This document shows, piece after piece, positions 1 through 7,221 of a DNA stretch of 39,030 bases. Numbering within the stretch: position 1 is the stretch's first letter; the number at the start of each line of letters is the position of its first letter. The notes beneath the pieces are model-generated. The model made no database searches and was not told where the DNA came from. It was given only the letters and a program-made list of their open reading frames with translations. The stretch is from assembly GCA_001770325.1 (NCBI GenBank), contig MEQT01000135.1, forward strand, positions 1 to 39,030. The letters are read 5' to 3'. This DNA comes from Betaproteobacteria bacterium RIFCSPLOWO2_02_64_14 (GTDB lineage Bacteria; Pseudomonadota; Gammaproteobacteria; Burkholderiales; SG8-41). The position numbers and the translations under genes are program-made.

Positions 1-69
1 ATCACCCATCACCCATCACCCATCACCCATCACCCATCACCCATCACCCATCACCGGTCACCGGTCACG
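1..69. repeat. Heptanucleotide tandem repeat array A (unit ATCACCC)
   Basis: Seven perfect copies of ATCACCC (1-49) are followed by degenerate units ATCACCG (50-56), GTCACCG (57-63) and GTCACG (64-69). The array starts at base 1, so it probably continues outside the window. Its degenerate end contains the stop codon of hprK (TGA, complement of 58-60) and encodes that protein's last residues. The unit is seven bases, as in the other arrays of this window. There are no CRISPR-length units or spacers. Confidence 0.95.
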
Positions 70-1002
70 TTTGTCCATCTCCTTCGACTGGCGCGCGATG
101 AACTCGCGCGTGCTGTCGAAACCGCGCAGCTCGAGCACGTAGCTGCGCACCGCCGCTTCCGTCAACACGGCGAGATTGCGTCCGGCGGCCACCGGGATCG
201 TCACCTTGCGGATGTCCACGCCCATCAGTTGCTCGGTGCCGGGTTTGAGCGGCAGCCGCTCCAGCGGCGCGGCGTCGGATCCCGAGCGGCGCTCCAGGTT
301 CACGATGAGCTTGACGTTCTTGCGCGGCCGCAGCGCCGCCTCGCCGAAGATCGCGCGGATGTCGAGGACGCCCAGCCCCCGCACCTCCAGGAAATCCTTG
401 AGCAGCGCCGGACAGCGCCCCTCGACCGCTTCCGGGCCGACCCGGTACAGTTCAACGACATCGTCCGCGATCAGCCCGCCGCCGCGGCTGATGAGCTCCA
501 GGGCAAGTTCGCTCTTGCCCACGCCGGAGTCCCCGGTGATCAGCACGCCCATGCCGAGCACGTCGAGCAGCACCCCGTGCACGGCGGTCGATTCGGCGAG
601 CGCGCGCGCAAGGTACGGCCGCAGCATCCACATCAATTCCACACTCGGCACCGGCGAGAGGAAGAGCGGGGTCTGCGTCGCCCGCGCGACCGTAACGAGC
701 GTCGCCGGCGCCGGCGCGACGCCGGCGACGATGAAACAGGCGAGATCGCCGGTGGCGACCTGAGCGAGCATTCTGCCGCAGTGCTCGGGATCGAGACCGT
801 TGAGATAGTCGGCCTCGGAGAGTCCGAGCACCTGGATCAGATTGGGATGGATGAAATTGAGGTGACCGATCAGACCCCGGGACGAATCGCGGGTGAGTTC
901 GCTGTCGAGTTCCTTTGCACCGCCGTCTTCGCCGGCGATCCACGCAAGCTTGAGCTTGGCCTCGTTGTCCTCAAACAACCGGGCTATGCTGAGCTGCGGC
1001 AT
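58..1002 (-). CDS. hprK: HPr kinase/phosphorylase
   Basis: This is a bifunctional cytoplasmic enzyme that phosphorylates and dephosphorylates a serine of HPr. In proteobacteria it usually belongs to a regulatory rather than sugar-importing PTS. The 314-aa length is normal. A P-loop GDSGVGKS lies at residues 157-164, followed by the paired acidic residues D180-D181 and the family signature EVRGLGVLDIR near 206-216. A conserved histidine lies at 142. The start ATG overlaps the 3' end of ptsN by 32 bp, so translation is probably coupled; no clear Shine-Dalgarno sequence precedes it. The last residues and the stop codon lie in heptamer array A. The neighbouring ptsN and rpoN match the usual betaproteobacterial order. 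HPr itself is not in the window. Confidence 0.96.
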   Translation of the reverse strand: MPQLSIARLFEDNEAKLKLAWIAGEDGGAKELDSELTRDSSRGLIGHLNFIHPNLIQVLGLSEADYLNGLDPEHCGRMLAQVATGDLACFIVAGVAPAPATLVTVARATQTPLFLSPVPSVELMWMLRPYLARALAESTAVHGVLLDVLGMGVLITGDSGVGKSELALELISRGGGLIADDVVELYRVGPEAVEGRCPALLKDFLEVRGLGVLDIRAIFGEAALRPRKNVKLIVNLERRSGSDAAPLERLPLKPGTEQLMGVDIRKVTIPVAAGRNLAVLTEAAVRSYVLELRGFDSTREFIARQSKEMDKRDR

Positions 1003-1456
1003 CGGGCTGCCAGGCGGTGATCAGTTGGTGCAACTCGGCGGCGCTCGGGGCCGCGAGAAGCCGCCCGCGCAGCGGGCGGTCGCCGAACATCTGCGCGAGT
1101 TCGGAGAGGATCTGCAGGTGCAGGTCGGTGGCGCGATCGGGAACGAGCAGCACGAAGATCAACGCGACACTCTGTCCGTCGGGCGCGTCGAACGGGATCG
1201 GCTGTCTCAGGCGCACGACGGCTCCGGCGGCTTCCTTGAGACCCTTGACCCGGCCGTGCGGGATCGCGATTCCCTGTCCGAGGCCGGTGGAACCGAGTTT
1301 CTCGCGCGCGAACAGGCTGTCGAACACCGTGCTGCGCGCGATATGAAGGCTGTTCTCGAACAGCAGGCCGACTTGCTCGAACACGCGTTTCTTGCTCGAC
1401 ACGTCGACGTCGACGAGCACGTGGGCGAGCGGAAGGAGCGGTGCGATGAGGTTCAT
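971..1456 (-). CDS. ptsN: PTS nitrogen-regulatory EIIA protein (EIIA-Ntr)
   Basis: EIIA-Ntr is the terminal phosphate acceptor of the nitrogen PTS. In other proteobacteria it controls potassium transport and other processes through protein contacts. The 161-aa length fits a single EIIA domain of the fructose/mannitol class. The phospho-acceptor histidine is visible as H67 in the motif GIAIPHGR. The gene lies between hpf and hprK and overlaps hprK by 32 bp. A potassium antiporter lies about 6 kb away in the window, but any functional link to it is only inference. Confidence 0.95.
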   Translation of the reverse strand: MNLIAPLLPLAHVLVDVDVSSKKRVFEQVGLLFENSLHIARSTVFDSLFAREKLGSTGLGQGIAIPHGRVKGLKEAAGAVVRLRQPIPFDAPDGQSVALIFVLLVPDRATDLHLQILSELAQMFGDRPLRGRLLAAPSAAELHQLITAWQPDAAAQHSPVV

Positions 1457-1504
1457 GGGTTGGGCGTGGTGGATCCGGGAAGCGGCGTCGCGCGGGCGGC
1501 GCCG

Positions 1505-1831
1505 TTACTGCGCCGCCTTGTGTTTGATCGGCATGTCATCGTGGCGGTGCCGCAGGTTCCTCTCCTTGTGCTTGATGATGGTGCGGTCAAGCTTGTCGAT
1601 CAGGTTGTCGATCGCAGCGTACATATCGGGATCGCTGCTCTCGCAGAAGATGTCCCGGCCTCTGACGTGCACGGTGGCCTCGACCTTCTGCTGCAGTTTT
1701 TCCACACTGAGGATCACATTGACGTCGATCACATGGTCGAAATGATGCGTGATGCGGATGAGTTTGTTCGCGACATAGTCGCGGATCGCGGAGGTGATCT
1801 GGAGATGGTGCCCGGTCAGGTACAGATTCAT
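1505..1831 (-). CDS. hpf: Ribosome hibernation promoting factor, short form
   Basis: This is a small protein of the HPF/YfiA (sigma-54 modulation protein) family. It binds the decoding centre of idle 70S ribosomes in stationary phase. At 108 aa it has the N-terminal beta-alpha-beta fold only and lacks the C-terminal dimerisation domain of long HPF. It starts MNLYLTGHHLQIT and has the typical mid-protein segment KLDRTIIKHKER near its end. A good ribosome binding site (AAGGAAGG) precedes the ATG. It lies 16 bp downstream of rpoN, its usual position. Confidence 0.95.
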   Translation of the reverse strand: MNLYLTGHHLQITSAIRDYVANKLIRITHHFDHVIDVNVILSVEKLQQKVEATVHVRGRDIFCESSDPDMYAAIDNLIDKLDRTIIKHKERNLRHRHDDMPIKHKAAQ

Positions 1832-1847
1832 CGTGCCTTCCTTTCGC

Positions 1848-3281
1848 TTACAGCGATCGTCTCAGGTTGACCGGCAGGATCTGCAAAGATTCCCGGTACT
1901 TGGCGACCGTACGCCGCGCGACGACCAGCCCCTGCTGCCCGAGGATTTCCGAAATCTGGCTGTCGGTCAGGGGCTTGCGTGTATCCTCGGCGCCGACGAA
2001 CTGCCGGATGAGCGCGCGAATCGCGGTGCTCGAGGCGGCGCCACCGGTTTCGGTCGTGACGTGGCTGCCGAAGAAGTACTTGAGCTCGAAGATGCCGCGA
2101 GGCGTGTGCATGTATTTCTGGGTGGTGACGCGGGAAATGGTGGACTCGTGCAATTCGACAGCCTCCGCGATCTCGCGCAGCACGAGCGGCCGCATCGCCA
2201 CTTCGCCATGCTCCAGAAACTGCCGCTGCCGGTCGACGACGGCCTGCGCCACGCGCAGGATGGTATCAAACCGCTGCTGGATGTTCTTGATCAGCCATTT
2301 CGCCTCCTGCAACTGGCTGGCGAGTTGCTGCGAGCCCGCGCCGCGATTCCGGTTCAGTATGTCCGCATAGAGGCGGTTCACCCGCAGCCGCGGCATGGCC
2401 TGCGGATTGAGCGCCGCCACCCATGCACCCTTCAGCTTCCGCACCGTTACGTCCGGCACGATGAAGCGCGTCTCGGTGTTGGAGAAATTCCGCGCGGGCC
2501 GCGGATCGAGCCCTGTAATCAGCTTTTGCACTGCACGAAGGCAGCCGTCGTCACAGTGCAGTTGGCGTTTGAGCTTGCTGAAATCGCGCGCCGCGAGTAG
2601 ATCGAGGTGCGCCGTGACGGTTTCCAGGGCCTGTCTGCGGTACGGCGTGTCCTCCGGGAGCGCCGCGAGCTGCAGGGCAAGGCATTCGCCCAGACCACGG
2701 GCGCCGACGCCGGCGGGTTCGAAATGCTGCAGATGCTTCAGCGCGATCTGCAATTCCTCCAGCTCGACTTCCAGTTCCGCAGGCAGCATGGCGAGCAACT
2801 CGGGCAGTTCGGGCTTCAGGTAGCCGTCCTCATCCAGCGAATCGATGAGCAGCGCGACCAGCTGCCGGTCGCGTTGCGAGAGCTTGGTGAGCGAGAGCTG
2901 CGTGAGGAGGTGCGCGCGAAGGGTGGGCGACTCGGCGACCACGTGCGGAAATTCGCCTTCGTCACCATCGTCGCGCCCCCCCCCCGCGGAAGGCGCGTCG
3001 TCCAATGCACCGAAATCGGCGGTCTCCACATCCGCAGGCTCGTGCTCGGCCGTTTCGCCCGCATCCTGCGGACGTTCCAGCGGGGCATCGGCGCGCATGT
3101 CCGGCGCGATCGCGGGGCGTTCCGCTTCGTCGTCGCGCTCGATCAGGGGATTTTCCTGCAGCACGCGCTCGAGCTCCTGATTCAGTTCCAGCGTGGACAA
3201 CTGCAGGAGCCGTATCGACTGCTGCAGCTGCGGGGTGAGCGCGAGGTGCTGGGATAACCGGAGCTGGAGGGAATGCTTCAT
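1848..3281 (-). CDS. rpoN: RNA polymerase sigma-54 factor
   Basis: RpoN directs RNA polymerase to -24/-12 promoters and depends on AAA+ activators. The 477-aa protein has the glutamine- and leucine-rich region I (about residues 5-48), an acidic variable region II (about 49-115), the core-binding and HTH regions ([14 protein letters not shown] in the C-terminal half), and the RpoN box [10 protein letters not shown] at 455-464. Region II contains a run of ten G on the coding strand (complement of 2976-2985, residues 99-102), where slippage would shift the frame. A sigma-54 activator and a clear -24/-12 promoter occur elsewhere in the window. The 146 bp between lptB and rpoN shows only a weak GC hairpin (3369-3386). 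Confidence 0.97.
   Translation of the reverse strand: MKHSLQLRLSQHLALTPQLQQSIRLLQLSTLELNQELERVLQENPLIERDDEAERPAIAPDMRADAPLERPQDAGETAEHEPADVETADFGALDDAPSAGGGRDDGDEGEFPHVVAESPTLRAHLLTQLSLTKLSQRDRQLVALLIDSLDEDGYLKPELPELLAMLPAELEVELEELQIALKHLQHFEPAGVGARGLGECLALQLAALPEDTPYRRQALETVTAHLDLLAARDFSKLKRQLHCDDGCLRAVQKLITGLDPRPARNFSNTETRFIVPDVTVRKLKGAWVAALNPQAMPRLRVNRLYADILNRNRGAGSQQLASQLQEAKWLIKNIQQRFDTILRVAQAVVDRQRQFLEHGEVAMRPLVLREIAEAVELHESTISRVTTQKYMHTPRGIFELKYFFGSHVTTETGGAASSTAIRALIRQFVGAEDTRKPLTDSQISEILGQQGLVVARRTVAKYRESLQILPVNLRRSL
2976..2985. repeat. Ten-base C/G homopolymer inside rpoN
   Basis: There are ten C on the plus strand, which is G10 on the rpoN coding strand. It encodes part of an Ala-Gly-Gly-Gly run in the acidic linker region. 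No other homopolymer this long was noticed in the window. Tracts of this length are slippage-prone in replication and are also common sites of sequencing error. Confidence 0.95.
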
Positions 3282-3427
3282 GCCGAGAGGTGAAAGTGGC
3301 TGTCGCTGGACAGGGCCGTGACGCGGCTCACGCCGTTCCCACTGCTAGTGCGTTCCACAAAACACCCGCGGGGCCGGATCGCCCCGGAGCACATTCCGCC
3401 GGTTGGGAGAGGTCATTCTCAACGGCG

Positions 3428-4150
3428 CTAGAGGCGAAAATGTTCTCCCAGGTAAACCCGTCTGACGCTCTCATTATAAACGATTTCGTCGGGTTTTCCG
3501 TAGGCGAGAACCCCGCCGTCGTTGATGATATAGGCGCGATCGCAGATTCCCAGCGTTTCCCGGACGTTGTGATCGGTGATCAGCACGCCGATGCCGCGCT
3601 CCCGGAGAAATCCTATGATCTTCTGGATCTCGAGGACGGCGATGGGATCGACGCCGGCGAACGGCTCGTCGAGCAGGATGAACCGCGGCTGGGTGGCAAG
3701 CGCCCGGGCGATTTCCACGCGCCGCCTTTCGCCGCCCGAAAGGCTGATCGCGGGGTCGTCCCTGAGATGGGCGATGTGCAGGTCGCGCAGCAGGTCGTCG
3801 AGGCGGTTCGCGATGTGGTCCGGGTCGCGATGGTGCAGTTCGAGCACCGCGCGGATGTTGTCCGCGACCGTGAGGCGCCTGAAGATCGATATCTCCTGCG
3901 GCAGGTAGCTCAGGCCGAGGCGCGCGCGGCGGTGTATCGGCATGTGCGTGAGTTTGCGCCCGTCGAGATACAGGTCGCCACCGTCCATCGGCACGAGGCC
4001 GACCATCATGTAAAAACAGGTGGTCTTGCCGGCGCCATTGGGACCCAGCAGGCCGATCACTTCGCCGCTGCTCACATCGAGCGAGACGTCCTTGACGACC
4101 ACGCGCGAGCGGTAGCGCTTCTTCAGGCGTTCTGCCTTGAGTTCACTCAT
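3428..4150 (-). CDS. lptB: LPS export ABC transporter ATP-binding protein
   Basis: LptB is the ATPase of the LptB2FG complex, which extracts LPS from the inner membrane. At 240 aa it has normal length. It has Walker [10 protein letters not shown], the ABC signature LSGGERRR, a Walker B region ending [12 protein letters not shown], and the switch histidine in TDHNVRE. It lies between lptA and rpoN, the usual proteobacterial order, 127 bp downstream of lptA. LptF and LptG are not in the window. Confidence 0.96.
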   Translation of the reverse strand: MSELKAERLKKRYRSRVVVKDVSLDVSSGEVIGLLGPNGAGKTTCFYMMVGLVPMDGGDLYLDGRKLTHMPIHRRARLGLSYLPQEISIFRRLTVADNIRAVLELHHRDPDHIANRLDDLLRDLHIAHLRDDPAISLSGGERRRVEIARALATQPRFILLDEPFAGVDPIAVLEIQKIIGFLRERGIGVLITDHNVRETLGICDRAYIINDGGVLAYGKPDEIVYNESVRRVYLGEHFRL

Positions 4151-4277
4151 GTGCGAACATCTTTATCCCGTACGTATCGCGAGAGATTCGGGCGGCGAGG
4201 CGGGTTGCGAAAGGGGTCGGGCTCGGACGCTGGCGCCGGGGGGCGCGGTGAGCGCCACATCCGCCCCGGCGTGTTTC

Positions 4278-4883
4278 CTACTTCTTCGCCGCACCGGGTT
4301 CTTCGCGTGGTGCAGCGAGGTCCGTCGCCGGCTTCAGCGTCACCGGAGGAGACGCCGGCGGCTTCTCCCGGGACTTGGGTTGCATCACCGCGCGCACGCG
4401 GCCGTCGGGATTGTTGGGGCTCGCTGCCTTGGCGCCGCCACCGATCACCTGAAAGAACTCGGTCGTGGCGTCGTAGGAGATGTAGTCACCGCGTACCTCG
4501 TCCTGGCCCCGTTTCATCGCGGCGCGGGTGAACATCTGCACTTTGTCCGCGCGCCCATCGTATTCGATGCGCTCGGCCCAACCTTCGATGTATTCGTCGA
4601 AGCCCTCGCGTTTTTGCCTGAAATACGCGAGCTTGCCCCACGAAATGCCGTGCCTGAATCCGTCGTAATCCTGCCGCACCTCCATGCGGTCGCCCCGGAT
4701 CACCATCGTGCCCTGCGTGAGGACCACGTTGCCCTCGAAGGTTGCAAGCTGCTTAGCATCGTCCACCGTGACGCGGTCCGCCTCGAGATTGATCGGCTTG
4801 TCGCGGTCGGCCTTCTCGCCGTGGGCGGCGCCCGCCAGCACCAGCGCGCATGCAATGGCGAGCGCGAGGCGCCGGCCCGTCAT
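4278..4883 (-). CDS. lptA: LPS transport periplasmic protein LptA
   Basis: LptA forms the periplasmic bridge that carries LPS to the outer membrane. I chose the ATG at 4883 because it gives a normal signal peptide (MTGRRLALAIACALVLAGAAHG). A longer in-frame reading to 4940 would overlap lptC and place extra residues before the signal. The OstA-type beta fold begins at PINLEADRVTVDD and continues with FEGNVVLTQGTM. The C-terminus is proline-, lysine- and alanine-rich. The start lies only 4 bp after the lptC stop, so the two genes are probably translationally coupled. Confidence 0.93.
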   Translation of the reverse strand: MTGRRLALAIACALVLAGAAHGEKADRDKPINLEADRVTVDDAKQLATFEGNVVLTQGTMVIRGDRMEVRQDYDGFRHGISWGKLAYFRQKREGFDEYIEGWAERIEYDGRADKVQMFTRAAMKRGQDEVRGDYISYDATTEFFQVIGGGAKAASPNNPDGRVRAVMQPKSREKPPASPPVTLKPATDLAAPREEPGAAKK

Positions 4884-4887
4884 GTAA

Positions 4888-5499
4888 CTAAGGTCGCCCC
4901 GGGTTGCCGGTGCGCCGGTCAGCCGGCTTGCCGGGATCATGATAGATGCCTCTTACGCTTGACAGCAGTTTCAGAACGCGGGTCTCACTGTTCAATTCTA
5001 AGCCAACTGCGCGCACTGTGGTATTCGCGTCCGTGATCGTCACTGCCCGATCGGTCCGGGCAATGCTCTCGTCGGGAACGACGTGGAGATAGCTCGTCTG
5101 CACGACCAGCTCGCTCCGGTCGGCGAATGCCGCCCGCGTCACGCGCACGTCGTCCTGGAAGTAGATGTTTTCGCCTTCGCTTGAAACCAGCGCCCCCCTC
5201 GCAGTGATCGTGACGGGCGCGCGTCGGGTCGCGTACGAGACGAAGCGGGGAGTCTCGATATGAGTCGTGTCGTCGTCCGGATAATGCACCATCCGGTGGG
5301 CCGCCAGGGTGTGCTTGATGGAGCCGTCGGGCGCCATGCGCATCACGGACAGACCATCGACGAAGTAATCGGGATCGTGCCGCGCGATGGCCGGGCGTCC
5401 CGGCGGTGGCGGTTGCACGACACGGTCGAGCCAGACCGTCAGCGCCGCGAGCGTCGCGAGCAGGAATAGCGGAAACCACGCGGTCAACCGTTCCTGCAT
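4888..5499 (-). CDS. lptC: LPS export protein LptC
   Basis: LptC is a bitopic inner-membrane protein that passes LPS from LptFG to LptA. The start at 5499 gives MQERLTAWFPLF, followed directly by one transmembrane segment (LLATLAALTVWL), the expected topology. The longer open frame upstream runs into kdsC. The periplasmic part contains the recognisable DYFVDGLSVMRM segment early in the domain and several short beta-strand-like stretches. The length of 203 aa is usual. It lies between kdsC (22 bp upstream) and lptA. Confidence 0.93.
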   Translation of the reverse strand: MQERLTAWFPLFLLATLAALTVWLDRVVQPPPPGRPAIARHDPDYFVDGLSVMRMAPDGSIKHTLAAHRMVHYPDDDTTHIETPRFVSYATRRAPVTITARGALVSSEGENIYFQDDVRVTRAAFADRSELVVQTSYLHVVPDESIARTDRAVTITDANTTVRAVGLELNSETRVLKLLSSVRGIYHDPGKPADRRTGNPGRP

Positions 5500-5521
5500 C
5501 TCAGCCTGCTCCCAGCATCCG

Positions 5522-6049
5522 CTATACGAGATAATGCGCGAGCTGCGCGTCGAGCGTGTTCTGGCCCCGCATGATGAGTTCGCACGCTTCACGCACGGCG
5601 CCATGCCCGCCTGCCGCGGCAGTCACGTAGTGTGCGTGCCGGCGCACGAGCGCGGGGGCGTCAGGCACCGTGACGGCAAGACCGCAGCGCCGCAGGACGG
5701 GGAGGTCGATCACGTCGTCACCCATGAAGCACGTGGCTTGCGCTGCCAACCCGAGTTCACGCAGCATATCCTCGAACACCGTGCGCTTCTCCGAGGCACC
5801 CTGGTACAGCAGATCGATTCCGAGATTGCGTGCGCGCAGTTCGACACAGCTCGATTTGCGGCTGGTGACGATCGCGAGCCTGACGCCGCTCGCCTGCAGC
5901 ATCTTCAGGCCGTGCCCGTCGCGCACGTTGAACGCCTTGAGTTCCTCGCCGGCGCCGGAATAGTACAGCGTGCCATCGGTCAGCACGCCGTCCACGTCGA
6001 AGATTGCAAGCCGTATTCGGCTCGCTTTGTGATAGACGTCCTGCATCAA
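5522..6049 (-). CDS. kdsC: 3-deoxy-D-manno-octulosonate 8-phosphate phosphatase
   Basis: KdsC hydrolyses Kdo-8-phosphate to Kdo in the LPS inner-core pathway. It is a C0-type HAD phosphatase that works as a tetramer. The nucleophile motif DVDGVLTDG lies near residues 18-26. Motif II is the serine of VTSRKS, and motif III/IV is GDDVIDLPVL. The 175-aa length is typical. There are two adjacent ATG codons at the start; the second (6046) is equally possible. It lies between kdsD and lptC. Confidence 0.95.
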   Translation of the reverse strand: MMQDVYHKASRIRLAIFDVDGVLTDGTLYYSGAGEELKAFNVRDGHGLKMLQASGVRLAIVTSRKSSCVELRARNLGIDLLYQGASEKRTVFEDMLRELGLAAQATCFMGDDVIDLPVLRRCGLAVTVPDAPALVRRHAHYVTAAAGGHGAVREACELIMRGQNTLDAQLAHYLV

Positions 6050-6107
6050 TTCGGTAGGCGCAGAGCGGTGAGCGGACAGCTGAATTCTGACACCCGAATC
6101 CCGCTCC

Positions 6108-7106
6108 CTATATCACCTTGGCGCGGAACAGGTCATGCATGTTGAGCGCGCCGAGCAACCGCAACTGCGGGTCGACGACGAGCAACTGATTCACCTTGTT
6201 GCGCTCCATGATCTCGACCGCTTCCGCGGCGAGCCTGTCCGGGCCGATGGTGCGGGGCGAGGGCGACATCACCTCGATGATCGGCGTCGTCTTCAGGTCG
6301 ACGCCCTTCTGCAGGACGCGACGCAGGTCACCGTCGGTAAAGATGCCGATGACCCGGGCGCCCGCATCCAGAATCGCCGTCATGCCCATGCGGCCCCGCG
6401 ACATTTCCAGCATGGCGTCCATGGTCGTGACCGCATCGGCCACGCGCGGCGCGTTCTCGCCCGTGCGCATCACGTCGCGCACGTGGGTGAGCAACCGGCG
6501 TCCGAGCGTGCCGCCGGGGTGCGACAGTGCAAATTCGTCCTGGGTGAACCCTTTTGCCTTCATCAAGGCCACCGCGAGCGCATCGCCGAGCGCGAGGGCA
6601 GCCGTGGTGCTCGCCGTGGGCGCAAGGTTCAGCGGGCAAGCTTCCTTCTGTGCCCCGGCGTACAGATGCACGTCCGCTTCCCGCGCCAGGCTCGACTCCG
6701 GGTGCCCCGTCAGCGCAATGAGCGCGGCCCCCTGTCGCTTGAGCAATGGCACGATCGCGAGCAATTCCGTGGTTTCTCCGGAGTTCGACAGCGCAACGAA
6801 GATGTCATCGCGTGTAACCATGCCGAGGTCGCCATGGCTCGCTTCCGCGGGGTGCACGAAAAAGGCCGGTGTGCCGGTGCTCGCGAGCGTCGAAGCGATC
6901 TTGCGTGCGATGTGTCCGGACTTGCCGATGCCGCCCACGACCACGCGGCCGCGGCACTCGAGAATCATCTCCACCGCCCGCGCGAAGCGCTCGTCGAGCG
7001 TGCCGACCAGGTCGTATACCGCCTTCGCCTCGATTTCGAGCACGGTGCGGGCCATGGCCACCACATCCGCCGCCGACGATCGTGCGTGGGTTAGCGGGCT
7101 GCTCAT
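6108..7106 (-). CDS. kdsD: D-arabinose 5-phosphate isomerase (KpsF/GutQ family)
   Basis: KdsD converts ribulose 5-phosphate to arabinose 5-phosphate, the first step towards Kdo. The 332-aa protein has an N-terminal SIS domain (GGIGKSGHIARK, then ALSNSGETTE) and two C-terminal CBS domains, the second ending VNQLLVVDPQLRLLGALNMHDL. I chose the ATG at 7106 because it starts MSSPLTHAR and fits the family length. The open frame further upstream, to 7670, lies antisense to the antiporter gene and is not coding. It is the first gene of the nine-gene minus-strand run. Confidence 0.95.
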   Translation of the reverse strand: MSSPLTHARSSAADVVAMARTVLEIEAKAVYDLVGTLDERFARAVEMILECRGRVVVGGIGKSGHIARKIASTLASTGTPAFFVHPAEASHGDLGMVTRDDIFVALSNSGETTELLAIVPLLKRQGAALIALTGHPESSLAREADVHLYAGAQKEACPLNLAPTASTTAALALGDALAVALMKAKGFTQDEFALSHPGGTLGRRLLTHVRDVMRTGENAPRVADAVTTMDAMLEMSRGRMGMTAILDAGARVIGIFTDGDLRRVLQKGVDLKTTPIIEVMSPSPRTIGPDRLAAEAVEIMERNKVNQLLVVDPQLRLLGALNMHDLFRAKVI

Positions 7107-7114
7107 CGCGCGAG

Positions 7115-7120
7115 AGTATA
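7115..7120 (-). promoter_or_regulatory. Possible -10 element for kdsD
   Basis: The minus strand reads TATACT eight bases before the kdsD ATG. No good -35 hexamer lies 16-18 bases upstream. If real, transcription would start almost at the start codon and give a leaderless or near-leaderless message. This rests on the hexamer match alone. Confidence 0.3.
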
Positions 7121-7167
7121 GCAGAACGCCTTTTCTGCGCTGCCCCTTCCGGCGCCGGCCCGCACGC

Positions 7168-7195
7168 TTGCAATCCAGTGTCGATAGGGCATGAT
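7168..7195 (+). promoter_or_regulatory. Possible sigma-70 promoter for the Kef-type antiporter
   Basis: TTGCAA (7168-7173) and CATGAT (7190-7195) are separated by 16 bp, and the antiporter ATG follows 26 bp later. The -35 matches four of six consensus bases and so does the -10. This is the only arrangement I see in the 115-bp divergent gap. Confidence 0.3.
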
Positions 7196-7221
7196 TCGGC
7201 TGATCGCCTGCGCCGCACGAC

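Noticed and set aside
1-69. CRISPR array at the left edge
   Set aside because: The units are seven bases with no spacers; it is a simple tandem repeat.
176-1870. Long plus-strand open frames over hprK, ptsN and hpf
   Set aside because: They are antisense shadows caused by high GC; the minus-strand proteins have clear family motifs.
3369-3386. GC hairpin between lptB and rpoN as a terminator
   Set aside because: A 6-bp stem with only a short T-run about 7 bases away; too weak to call, and rpoN is normally co-transcribed or has its own promoter here.
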